Part shown: one piece after another, positions 12,044 through 20,125 of the stretch
How the letters are laid out: every line of letters begins with the position of its first letter
Numbering within the stretch: the stretch's first letter is position 1
Assembly: GCA_015179125.1 (NCBI GenBank)
Contig: WHVA01000012.1
Span: 186,001 to 250,000, forward strand
DNA length: 64,000 bases
Source of the DNA: Gautieria morchelliformis
Lineage: Eukaryota > Basidiomycota > Agaricomycetes > Gomphales > Gomphaceae
Reading direction: 5' to 3'
Made by a program: the position numbers and the translations under genes
Notes under the pieces: generated by a model
The model's input: only the letters and a program-made list of their open reading frames with translations
Database searches by the model: none
Told to the model about the DNA's origin: nothing

Positions 12044-12393
12044 TGTTACCCTGCACGGACTCTTCGTCTGCTGGGTTGATCCCACACGATCTACAGGTAG
12101 GACGTCCCACGAATGCATTCCGGTCATAGGGGTGCCCAAAGGGGATCAGTCGGGAAGATGATGGGGCCAGTGATGAACCATCATGTCGGGTAAAGGATGA
12201 CGATCGTGTTTGATGGCGTGCCTACTGGCGAATGATGCGAGTAGTGAATGGTCATTCGGTGAATGCGGCAAAGAGCGAATGGGGTGAACATCGAGGAGGA
12301 GGAAGGGAGGGGTGAAGCCAAGCGAACATAGAGGAGGAGCGGTGAAATGGAGAACAGGGATAGCTGGGTACAAGAAATAAATGGGTCATGACA

Positions 12394-13427
12394 CTCTACT
12401 CTGGTTAGAGGTAGTGGTCTAGAGAGGAAGGCTTAAGACAATGGTCACAGTGTAGTCGGGTTTTGCACAAGATAGATGTAAGATAATTGAACTGCAGAAT
12501 ATACATGCAAATGTAAGCTACTTATACCAAATGCTTGTATGATATCAGCAAATAGGAAAGAGGCCATCGTGAGTCAGGGTTGGATAGGGGTGCACAGTCA
12601 GGATACAAATAGATGAAACACATATGCAATAGAACTAAGGAGGAGTGTGTTGGGTGCATTTATGCTCCTGCACCAAAATCAATCCAAATAGATTCCACCA
12701 TCCGTATTTCCTTCCAATTTGTTTTCAGATTGTTCTACTATGATCACTTTATTTTTCAGAATTTTTCCGAAAGTTTCTATCAAAGATTTGTATTTGTATT
12801 TCGATTTGTTTTTCTTCTTTTCACCACCAGCACCCTTACATAATCATTTCGACGCGCGCTGCCATGGGCGCTAAAGGGCCGGCTGGTAGTATATGCACAG
12901 TGAGACAGATTTCCCCCTCTCTCAGTGACAACCAAATTGACTGAGAGAGGCAAGTAAATTAGTCTTATTCTCCTTCGATTTATTGACCTAGAAATCCTGT
13001 AGTGAATTAATTTCTAGGTAGTGTATAATAATAATAGTGACAACCAAATTCACTGAGAGAGTGAATTAATTTCTAGTCCATTCTTTTGAGTATCAAGTCC
13101 GAACCTACTGCCTATAATTCCTGTCCTCTACAGAGTGCAAACATGAAATGACAGGGAGGGAAGAGGACAAAGGTACCTATCTAAGAAAACACGCCTTGGG
13201 ACCTGCATACATGTTACCCTGCCCAGGCTCTTGGTCTAACACGTCGATCCTGCACAATCTATGGGTAGGAGGTCCGACAAATTCATGCCAGCCATAGGAA
13301 CACCCAAAGGGGGTGGAATCGGGAAGGTGATGGGGCCAGTGATGAACCATCACACCGGGTAGAGGGTGTTGATCGTGTTTGATGGCGTGCCTACTGGCGA
13401 ATGATGCAAGTAGCAAATGGCCAAATG
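12394..13427 (-). repeat. Fragment of the gypsy A LTR family
   Basis: Sequence from ctctactctgg onward matches the middle of the LTR at 1163-2151 (from about position 1510 of that copy). It is broken at 12648-13132 by a solo LTR with its own target duplication and resumes at 13138 up to aaatggcca at 13427. The missing right end of the same family reappears at 16868-16969. The pieces in between are copia and hAT sequence. Confidence 0.7.
12648..13132 (+). repeat. Solo LTR of the copia C family, 485 bp
   Basis: Begins TGTTGGGTGC and ends CCTCTACA, flanked by the 5-bp duplication GAGTG (12643-12647, 13133-13137). A second copy of identical length lies at 17295-17779 and a reverse one spans 19125-25881. 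It contains two hairpin-forming pairs built on CTCAGTGA and its complement (12916-12950 and near 13037-13062). No internal region is left, so it arose by LTR-LTR recombination. Confidence 0.88.
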
Positions 13428-13675
13428 ATGAGGCATTCCAATTTTGTTCCCTTCAGGTAACAAAAAACTCTCTTTACAGCTTTCCAATGCAGCCTCCCAG
13501 GGTTTTGCATGAACTGTGCTAGGAAGGAGACAGTGAAGGAAATATCAGGTTGCATACCCAGTGCTGCGTACATGAGGGAACCAATGGCTTCCTGGTAAGA
13601 TACATTGTGCATGTCAACAAACTGATGAGGGGCATTGTGACAGGCAGAGTTTCTGGTGGGGGTCAAGTGGTGTGC
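13428..13675 (-). pseudogene. Copia RNase H fragment
   Basis: The minus strand reads YQEAIGSLMYAALGMQPDIS and FLAQFMQNPGRLHWKAVKRV, the conserved block between RT and RNase H of Ty1/copia elements; the same block is intact in copia E at 41919-42090. It is bounded on the left by the gypsy A LTR fragment and broken on the right by the hAT-like element at 13676. Its upstream continuation lies at 16686-16867. No 3' LTR of its own is visible. Confidence 0.8.
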
Positions 13676-13693
13676 TAAGGCTGAACACGAGTC

Positions 13694-13727
13694 CGGATCA
13701 ACTCGTGAGTACTCACGAGTTGATCCG
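13694..13727. repeat. Perfect 34-bp palindrome in the hAT subterminal region
   Basis: A centre at 13710/13711 gives two exactly complementary 17-base arms, the left starting CGGATCAACTCG. It lies 18 bp inside the left terminus of the hAT-like element and is followed by imperfect copies of the same words up to about 13810; related words recur near 16570-16670. Clustered subterminal repeats serve as transposase-binding sites in hAT elements; that role here is inference. Confidence 0.7.
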
Positions 13728-13809
13728 TGGGAATACTCACGGGTCAGATCCTATGAGTAATGGGTACCCAGGCCGAGATACTCATGCGGATCTGAGTATC
13801 GAGTTTATG

Positions 13810-14371
13810 TTTTATGCAAAAACCTGTGGGTAACCTGGATCCGCAGCAATATTATAAACTAGATAGTCACACATCCTTTTTGCCGGATAGTAGGCCGACG
13901 CCGGTTGTATTTAGACCGTACCGCTGGCTGTAAATACTTTCATGTAGTAACATGCACGCGCATTTACATCAAATGCACATTTGGGTGTGCACACCATCCA
14001 CATCCACCGGCCCAGCTCCGCATCGTGGATCGGCGCCTGCGCACATACGGTGATGCACCACCGTCCGTGACCTCCACATACAGCAGTGCAGGTTCACCAT
14101 ACGCCGCGCCTACATACAGTGTACCTGCACTGTACACGGCAGCCACTGCGTACGGTGCAGAGGGGCCGCAGTTCACAGCCTCCACATACGATGCAGGTGC
14201 ACGGTATGCCACGCTTATATACCATGCAGCCCAATATTCTGTAGCTCTCAGAACACGTCGAGTGTGTAGCATCAGGTCACCAAGTGTATGATCCCTTGGT
14301 GCAAGTGGAGATTGTTCTGCACATACGTTAGACGAAGAGCGAGGTAGACCTTGTCCTGTGGTATATTTTCT
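13810..14371. other. Interior of hAT-like element, no recognised gene
   Basis: This stretch between the left subterminal repeats and the nested MITE has open readings on both strands at 13905-14291, but they are rich in Ala, Tyr and Thr and look like overlapping shadows of GC-rich sequence with recurring cacatac and gtgcac words. No motif is recognised. It may be further captured DNA. Confidence 0.3.
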
Positions 14372-14379
14372 TCCCTCAG

Positions 14380-15042
14380 TAGTGTTGTTTACAGTTCAGC
14401 TTGAATTGATCCATACCAGTTCAGTTCCAGTTCAGTTCATTGAGCTGAACTGGTATTTGAACCGAACCTGGGACTGGCATCCTCTCCATTCCTTAGAGCG
14501 GTCTGAATCAATCATGAACCGGTTCAATACTATTATATATCTAAATGATTTATTTTTTAATTCTACTAATATTTGGCTACTTTAAGGTCATATTCATTTA
14601 TTTTTGATGTCTAACTAACTAAATTAAAAGGGGAATGACTCCTGCAAGGGCAGGAGTCGTTGTGTGAAGTGAGCAAACAGTGCGGCCTTATAAAGACCGC
14701 GCTGTTTGCAAGTCACGTGACCAGCGAATGTCGCTGTTTCGTTGTCGCAGGTCACATGACTTGCAAAGATCAACGAACAGCGCGGTCTACATAAGGCCGC
14801 GCTGTTTTCTCACTCCACACAATGACTCCTGCCCTTGCAGGAGTCATTCCCCTTTTAATTTAGTTAGTTAGACGTCAAAAATAAATGAACATGACCTTAA
14901 ATTAGCCAAATATTAGTAGAATTAAAAAATAAATCATTTAGAGTTAAACCGGTATTGAACTGGTTCAGAACTGGCTCAGGACCCAAAACCATGAACCGGT
15001 TTGTGAACTGAATTGAACTGAACTGAACTATAAACAACACTA
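14380..15042. mobile_element. hAT-type foldback MITE, 663 bp
   Basis: Ends are TAGTGTTGTTTACAGTTCAG on the left and its inverse with one change on the right, flanked by the exact 8-bp duplication TCCCTCAG (14372-14379, 15043-15050). The inverted homology continues deep into the element: the ggggaatgactcctgc block near 14630 is mirrored near 14846, and gcgcggtc/gaccgcgc words near the centre pair too, so nearly the whole element can fold. No ORF. It lies inside the Cdc6-carrying element, so it inserted later. Confidence 0.85.
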
Positions 15043-15047
15043 TCCCT

Positions 15048-15187
15048 CAGTCGTTTGCAACACGAAGCGAACACTGAGGTAAGAAACATTCCAAGTCTCG
15101 AGTTATTTCTTTACTTATCTATGCGTTGTAGTATTCTTTTTATAGGTAATAACATCAGTCGTTTACAACACGAAGCGAACACTGAGT
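15048..15187 (+). repeat. Tandem duplication upstream of captured Cdc6
   Basis: The segment cagtcgtttgcaacacgaag (15048) recurs with one change at 15157, about 109 bp downstream, each followed by cgaacactgag. It lies in what would be the promoter region of the Cdc6 fragment. Confidence 0.6.
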
Positions 15188-15362
15188 ATTCTTCGTATAG
15201 CTATAATTATTCTTACATGTCCACGGCTCTCTATTGCTTGCTCTATACACTCACGTTGTGGTGCGCAACTTTTGGGACCCATGCTCACGTGACCGGTCGC
15301 ATCCCAGACCTTCGAGTAACTTGTCTACTAACCATTACCCAGCTCCCTCAACAACAACCACC

Positions 15363-16440
15363 ATGCCGCGTCAAGTCCTGGGAAAGCAACCATGGTCCAG
15401 CTCTCGCTTGTGCTCCCTTTCTTATTCACCTTTCTGCTCACCAACTCCAGCCTACAAGACGCGTCGTATCACCCATGAACCCCCCCCGCCAGACCCCACT
15501 CCAAATCCGAAACGCGTCAAGACAAGTCCAACCGAACTCAATTATGAGGATGGCAGCAACAAGGAAAACATTCCTCCTGATCCCATTTTCGACCCTCTAA
15601 CAAGCACATCTGCTCACTCTTCTCCTTTGAATTCGACATTGGGCATGACTACCTCTGCAAGTGCCACAACCCCTAGAGCCCTATGTGCTTCCTGACGCGC
15701 GTCGGCTCAAGTTCCATGCCACACACCAGGTGAGTTGAAGCCTGCTCATCTCCATGTCTCCCCAGTTTCTCGTAGTCGTGGCACTTCTGCAAGACCCCGC
15801 AACGATGCTTCGTCTAGTCTGTCTGATACCCCCGTCTCTGTCGCACGCAGGACTGAGTTCAAAGGGAAAATTGATTAGATTACTATCTACTCGGTGAGTA
15901 CCTAGCACTACGCACCTGAATTCGAAGGGAAAATTGATAGGGTTTCCCTTCAAACTCAGACTACTATATTGGGCAACTGTGTCACGTGATCTCGCACGAG
16001 CAACAGTCTCGAGGCGGGAAGGTCAAGTTCAGTCCTCAATTGATACACCAACACGAGCCATCTCGCGTCCTGCTCTTGCTACGCCCCCGCCCACCCCGGA
16101 ATTAATGCCACCGCCCCCGCCTATTCAGGAGAACAAGCCTACTTGTCTATACACACAAGCCCGCCCCCTTCTTCATCCTCAAGCGAATGAAAATGCACGT
16201 TTAATTGGTCGCAAACAAGAAAGGACTCTTATTCTCAATTTCCTCTCACCCTTCATTTCTGACCAACCCACCTCGGACAATTTCACCAGCTTAAATGTTT
16301 CTGGCGCCCCAGGCACTGGAAAGACTGCCCTTATCAATGAGATCCTCTCTTCACCTTCATTTGTAAAAGACATGGATGCAACCAACGTGATCATGCGCAT
16401 TATCCATATAAATTGCATGGCTCTCGGCATCAATGTCCTG
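15363..16440 (+). pseudogene. Captured 5' part of a Cdc6/Orc1-type AAA+ ATPase gene
   Basis: A start at 15363 reads MPRQVLGKQPWSSSRL, followed by a low-complexity N-terminal region with KRVKTSP and GSNKENIPP, typical of Cdc6 N-termini with CDK sites. Possible GT-AG introns lie near 15730-15760 and before 15960. From about 16080 the reading gives PPPTPELMPPPPP, then LIGRKQER, NFLSPFI, the Walker A motif SGAPGTGKTAL (16300-16329) and HINCMAL. Cdc6 loads the MCM helicase at replication origins in the nucleus. The gene stops after about one third of the ATPase domain, without Walker B or the winged helix, and its flanks are transposon ends, so it is a captured fragment. Orc1 is a less likely alternative. 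Confidence 0.7.
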
Positions 16441-16685
16441 CACCTTTATCCGACCCACACGCTGCCAAAATATACATAGTATTTGTCCATAAAAGCATTC
16501 CTTTTGTGAGGTGCCATCAGGCGAACAGACAAAAAGCAAATCCGGCAATAAATTTCATGGCCGTGGCAAAAACCCACGGGTCTGATCCATGGGTTCGGAT
16601 CTACCCACGGCCAATACCTGCACAGATCCACGGATCCGAGTCCAGGTGATCCGCAGGTTGACTCATGTTCAGCCTTATGGTGTGC

Positions 16686-16867
16686 TCAACAGGTTGGCCT
16701 CCTGTAAGTTTAACCGCTTGAGCATTTTCTCAAGGTATGCACATTCCAAGAATGAAATGGTACATGACTTGCAGTCCCGTGTTAGCAGCCAGTGCAATCT
16801 CCGAGGTCCTTGATCTTGAACACAGTACGCAGTTCATCCTTGAACTTGCAGATCACTTCCTTCAAGT
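16686..16867 (-). pseudogene. Copia RT C-terminal fragment
   Basis: On the minus strand the reading includes CKFKDELRTVFKIKDLG, the block after the RT active site in Ty1/copia pol, and then the linker towards RNase H that resumes at 13675 across the hAT-like insertion. Stops occur in the linker. It ends at 16868, where gypsy A LTR sequence starts. Confidence 0.7.
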
Positions 16868-16969
16868 TATTCGGCGAGTCCAACGAAGGGCGAATGGAGC
16901 GAACATAGAGATGGGGGGATGAAAGGGAAAATGGAGACAACTTGATGCAAGAATAAACAGGTCATGACA
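16868..16969 (-). repeat. Right end of a gypsy A family LTR
   Basis: From attcggcgag to GGTCATGACA the sequence matches the last 100 bp of the LTR at 1163-2151. It completes the fragment that breaks off at 13427. It is bordered on both sides by copia sequence, which shows that these families inserted into each other repeatedly. Confidence 0.7.
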
Positions 16970-17294
16970 TATAACTCCTGAGGATGTGCCCAGATTAAAA
17001 TTAGAGCACTCGTCGAAGTTGGTGAAGGCAATTTGGCCATCATCACTTTCCTCAGAAGAGGTCTCTTCAGCAACATTCACTTTTGCTTTGCCCTTCTTCT
17101 TCTTTTTGCCTTTGGATCTTTTCTTCTGACATGGTCCTTGACCCTCTTTACCACCTCCTTTAGCCTAGCAATTTTCAATAGTATGTCCAGGCTTTTTGCA
17201 GTTGCTGCATATATGCGCCTTCTGCCCCTTTTGGTCCTTCTTAATAGATGAACTAATAAATACTTGCTCTTCTTGCAGGATATTCAGTGTTTTC
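16970..17294 (-). pseudogene. Copia C Gag C-terminal part with zinc knuckle
   Basis: The minus strand reads LQEEQVFISSS, then ICSNCKKPGHTIENC, a CX2CX4HX4C nucleocapsid zinc knuckle, then a Lys-rich run and an acidic tail (EETSSEESDDG). This is the RNA-binding end of a Ty1/copia Gag. A stop follows the knuckle. Its N-terminal continuation is at 17785-19119, with solo LTRs inserted between. The 3' side is cut by gypsy A LTR sequence at 16969. Confidence 0.75.
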
Positions 17295-17779
17295 TGTTGG
17301 GTGCATATATGCTCCTGCACCAAATCCAAGCATAATATATTCAAATCTTGGTATGGTGCTCCAATTCTTTCTCATTTTGTTCTCCTGCTATGCATCCACT
17401 TTCATGATTGTTTTTCGAAATTTTTGCACTCCTTAATTCTCTATTTCATTCTGTTATTTCTGTTTTCATAGGCGGCTCTGCCCAGTGGAGTTTGAAACGA
17501 CTTCGACGCGCAAGCCCATGGGCGCTAAAGGGCCGGCTTGAGGTATATGCGGTTTCAGACACACTTCCGCCCCTCTTTCAGTGACAACAAATTCACTGAA
17601 AGAGGCGAGTAGTTACTATTATTTTTCTACATTATGTTGACCCAAAATCATGTAGCGAATTTAATTCTAGGTATTGTATCAATATATCAGTGACAACAAA
17701 TTCACTGAAAGAGCGAATTTAATTCTAGCTTTCTAAAACCTCCAACGAACCTTCCCTGCCATAACCCTGAGTTGCTACA
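17295..17779 (+). repeat. Solo LTR of the copia C family, 485 bp
   Basis: Begins TGTTGGGTGCATATATGC and ends GTTGCTACA, flanked by the 5-bp duplication TTTTC (17290-17294, 17780-17784). Length equals that of the copy at 12648-13132. It inserted in reverse orientation in the gag of a member of its own family. Hairpin words CTTTCAGTGA/TCACTGAAAG occur near 17575-17605 and a related pair near 17690-17716. Confidence 0.88.
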
Positions 17780-17800
17780 TTTTCTTCCTGTCATACTGAG

Positions 17801-18052
17801 TGTAAGGGCGACTCTACCTGGTGCTCTACTCCCTAGAGCGGCTACCTGAGGTAGAGGAGATCCAAAGAGAACAGAGTGAGGATCTCCTTACCTCAGCGAC
17901 AAACTATATAGCTGCTACACAATGACATAAGCAAGTCACACCACCGGTGGTGGTGCGCAAAAGAAAAAGGAATACAGAAGGATGCAATGCAAGATATGTG
18001 AGGAAGAGATGCAGGGAAGGGAAATAAAAGGAGAACGGGTGGTCCCCTGACA
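17801..18052 (-). repeat. Short gypsy-type solo LTR, 252 bp
   Basis: On the plus strand it starts TGTAAGGGCGAC and ends GGTCCCCTGACA; the minus strand therefore starts TGTCAGGGGACC like the gypsy B LTR. The exact 5-bp duplication CTGAG flanks it (17796-17800, 18053-18057). The ends are shared with gypsy B but the middle differs and contains CACCGGTGGTG, so it is a related, shorter family. It interrupts copia C gag. Confidence 0.87.
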
Positions 18053-18057
18053 CTGAG

Positions 18058-19119
18058 CCTTTAGTACCCTAATAATATCATCAGGGACTCAGGGCCTCCT
18101 GCATTCTTCAAGCAAAGTAGTAAGGGCATTCATGACCGCCTCATAGGATGGTGGAAGTGAGGCAAGGATTATGTCCATAAATTCTTCTTCAGAAACGTTT
18201 GCTCCCATCTCATTAAGATGAGCATATAGGCCTTGGGCTTTGTCCAAATAATCTCTGAAGTCTCCATCCTCAGGACATCTCTGTCAGGGGACACCCTGTT
18301 TTCCAGTTCCGACACCACACCAAGCTCTGACTCCATTTCCGACTCCGCTTCCGGTTCCGCTGCCATCTCCAACTCCACTTTCGGAAATGGTTCTGCTTTG
18401 GGAAGAACTTCCACCAGTTCTGTTTGCTTTGCCAATTCCACTCCAATTTCGAACTTCCACTCTCGGAACAGTGTTGGAAGTCAAGCGACTCGCATAATAG
18501 GTGGCATCAAGGGTCGATCAAGGTCAGGGAGGTCAGGGAGATGCAGGGTTGATGGTGAGTGCCAAGTGTTGTCCCTGACTGTGGAGCATAGTATAATACG
18601 GGCTCGCTGACATTGGGGGTCCTTAGACTTTTCTCTTTGGATTTCCCCTTGTCAGTTGTGTGGTAGTGTGATCTCCACAGCCAGCTAGGGTTTCCCTTAC
18701 AATCTCATACTGCGGAGTTGTCTCTGTAGGCTGGTGAGGACCATCTTGGGCTTTTTGGTCATTTCATTGACCAATGCATCCCAAGTCTCGTTTGCTGTCT
18801 TTTGTTTCTGTAGCATCAGAGCTACAGACTCTGACACTGAGACAATTATTTGGGTCTTGGCTTGTCCTTCCCGAGCAAGGTATCTCTCCAGCCTCTCCTC
18901 GGCCTTATCTATTTGTGCTTCCTCAGCATCTGTAAGAATATGGCCTGGGGGCATGACTGGAGGATCAGGAGGTCTAGTTACTCTCCCTTCTATATGCTTG
19001 AGCCAATTTTTGGACTCAAAATAGCTGATGAGAGTTGCTCGCCACAGTGGCCAATTACTTCCATCTGTAGCAAGCTTCTCAACACCCAAAAGTTTCTCTG
19101 AAGTGTCTCCAGGGCCCAT
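18058..19119 (-). pseudogene. Copia C Gag N-terminal and central part
   Basis: A start at 19119 reads MGPGDTSEKLLGVEKLATDG then NWPLWRATLISYFES, the N-terminal signature of Agaricomycete copia Gag (UBN2-like). The reading runs to 18719, is broken by a solo LTR at 18282-18701, and resumes with DYLDKAQGLYAHLNEMG and ASLPPSYEAVMNAL, typical of the Gag helical core, with one stop near 18090. It is the 5' end of the copia whose LTR starts at 19125. Confidence 0.82.
18282..18701 (+). repeat. Solo LTR of the gypsy B family, 420 bp
   Basis: Starts TGTCAGGGGACACCC and ends TTTCCCTTACA, with the exact 5-bp duplication ATCTC at 18277-18281 and 18702-18706. It is the reverse complement counterpart of the gypsy B LTRs at 19713 and 25406 and shares their ccgacaccac and gactccatttccg repeats. 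It split copia C gag. Confidence 0.9.
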
Positions 19120-19124
19120 AACCC
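19111..19124 (-). promoter_or_regulatory. Copia C primer binding site matching initiator tRNA anticodon arm
   Basis: The plus strand reads agggcccataaccc directly beside the LTR end at 19125. GGGCCCATAACCC is the anticodon stem-loop of eukaryotic initiator tRNA-Met (established knowledge), so the minus-strand leader is complementary to it. This is the half-tRNA primer arrangement known for Drosophila copia. The same block sits beside the LTRs of copia D and, with one change, copia E. Confidence 0.75.
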
Positions 19125-19712
19125 TGTAGGAGACAGGAATTATAGGCAGTAAAAAACTTCAAAAGAAAGGACTAGAAATAAATTCACTACAGGATTGTTG
19201 GAATTATAACAAGCTGGTTATGCGTTGTTTCCGCTTATGTAATCAAAGGCTTGCGCGTACCATTGTCCAGCCCTTTGTTCTCGCTTTTCTTATTGTTCTA
19301 CCTTCCTTTTGTTCCTAAAACATTTATAAGTCTTTACACACCATGTATGTAACCATCCGTTTGCCCCAACGAGCTCACAGGACAAACACCCCATATACAC
19401 TCTTGCATCGTTCTTACTCACATCTTACTTATTCTAACAAGGATTTCTTGGTCAATAAATCAATGAAAACAAAACTAAATTACTTGCCTCTCTCAGTGAA
19501 TTTAATTGTCACTGAGAGAGGTCGAAATCGTGTCTTGCTTCGCATATACTACCACCCGGCCCTTTAGTGCCCGCTTACATAAGACAGTCAGCTGGAAAAA
19601 GAGGAAAAACAAACCAAAATAGAAGTACACATGTTTGATAGAAAATTTCTGAAAATTTCTGAAAAATAAAGTGACCATAGGAGAACAATCTGAAATGAAA
19701 TTAGAATGAAAT

Positions 19713-20125
19713 TGTAAGGGCAACACTGGCTAGTTGTGGAGATCACACTACCACACAACTGACTGACAAGGGGAAATCCAAAGTATGTATAAATGAACGA
19801 AGTATACAAGAGAGGGGATTCTCACCTGACAAGGGGAAATCCAAAGAGAAAAGTCTAAGGACCCCCAATGTCAGCGAGCCCGTATTATACTACGCTGCGC
19901 AGCCAGGGACAACACTTGGCACCCGCCATCAACCCTGCATCCTCCTGACCTGCCTGACCCTTGATCGACCCTTGATGCCACCTATTACGCGAGCCGCTTG
20001 ATTTCCGACACTGTTCCGAGAGTGGAAGTCGGAAATTGGATCGGAACTGGAAGCGGAGTCGGAAATGGAGTCGGAAATGGATGTGGTGTCGGAACTGGGA
20101 ATGGAAAACAGGGTGTCCCCTGACA
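19713..20125 (-). repeat. Gypsy B 3' LTR, 413 bp
   Basis: Plus strand TGTAAGGGCAACACTGG to GTGTCCCCTGACA. It has the same length as the LTR at 25406-25818 and differs from it at only about a dozen positions by eye. The outside bases GAAAT (19708-19712) match those after the other LTR (25819-25823). The next bases 20126-20138 are a polypurine tract on the minus strand (AGAGGGGGGTGA), confirming this as the 3' LTR. Confidence 0.93.

Larger units (their letters stand above)
10378..12393 (-). repeat. Gypsy A 5' LTR with two nested insertions
   Basis: Starts TGTCAAGATTGG like the LTR at 1163 and ends GGGTCATGACA at 12393. It matches the other copy in blocks (for example 10381-10640 and 12044-12393) but lacks an internal stretch after 10637. 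Removing the mariner-like insert (10774-11518) and the TG-starting insert (11623-12043) with their target duplications leaves about 840 bp. It is followed at once by a fragment of the same LTR family starting in mid-LTR (12394), so this side of the element was rearranged. Confidence 0.7.
13676..16677. mobile_element. hAT-like element carrying a Cdc6 gene fragment
   Basis: Terminal inverted repeats TAAGGCTGAACA (left, 13676) and TGTTCAGCCTTA (right, ending 16677) are flanked by the exact 8-bp duplication TGGTGTGC (13668-13675, 16678-16685), the hallmark of hAT transposition. It sits inside a copia fragment whose reading resumes after it. Subterminal regions are dense in gatccgtggg and gagtactcacg-like repeats and their inverses. 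No transposase is seen, so it was mobilised in trans. Its cargo is a spliced-type fragment of a Cdc6-like gene (15363-16440), and it contains a nested hAT MITE (14380-15042). Without the MITE it is about 2.3 kb. Confidence 0.8.

Noticed and set aside
19111-19124. Possible tRNA-iMet gene from the ggcccataaccc word
   Set aside because: Only the anticodon arm is present, and it abuts an LTR; it is a primer binding site.
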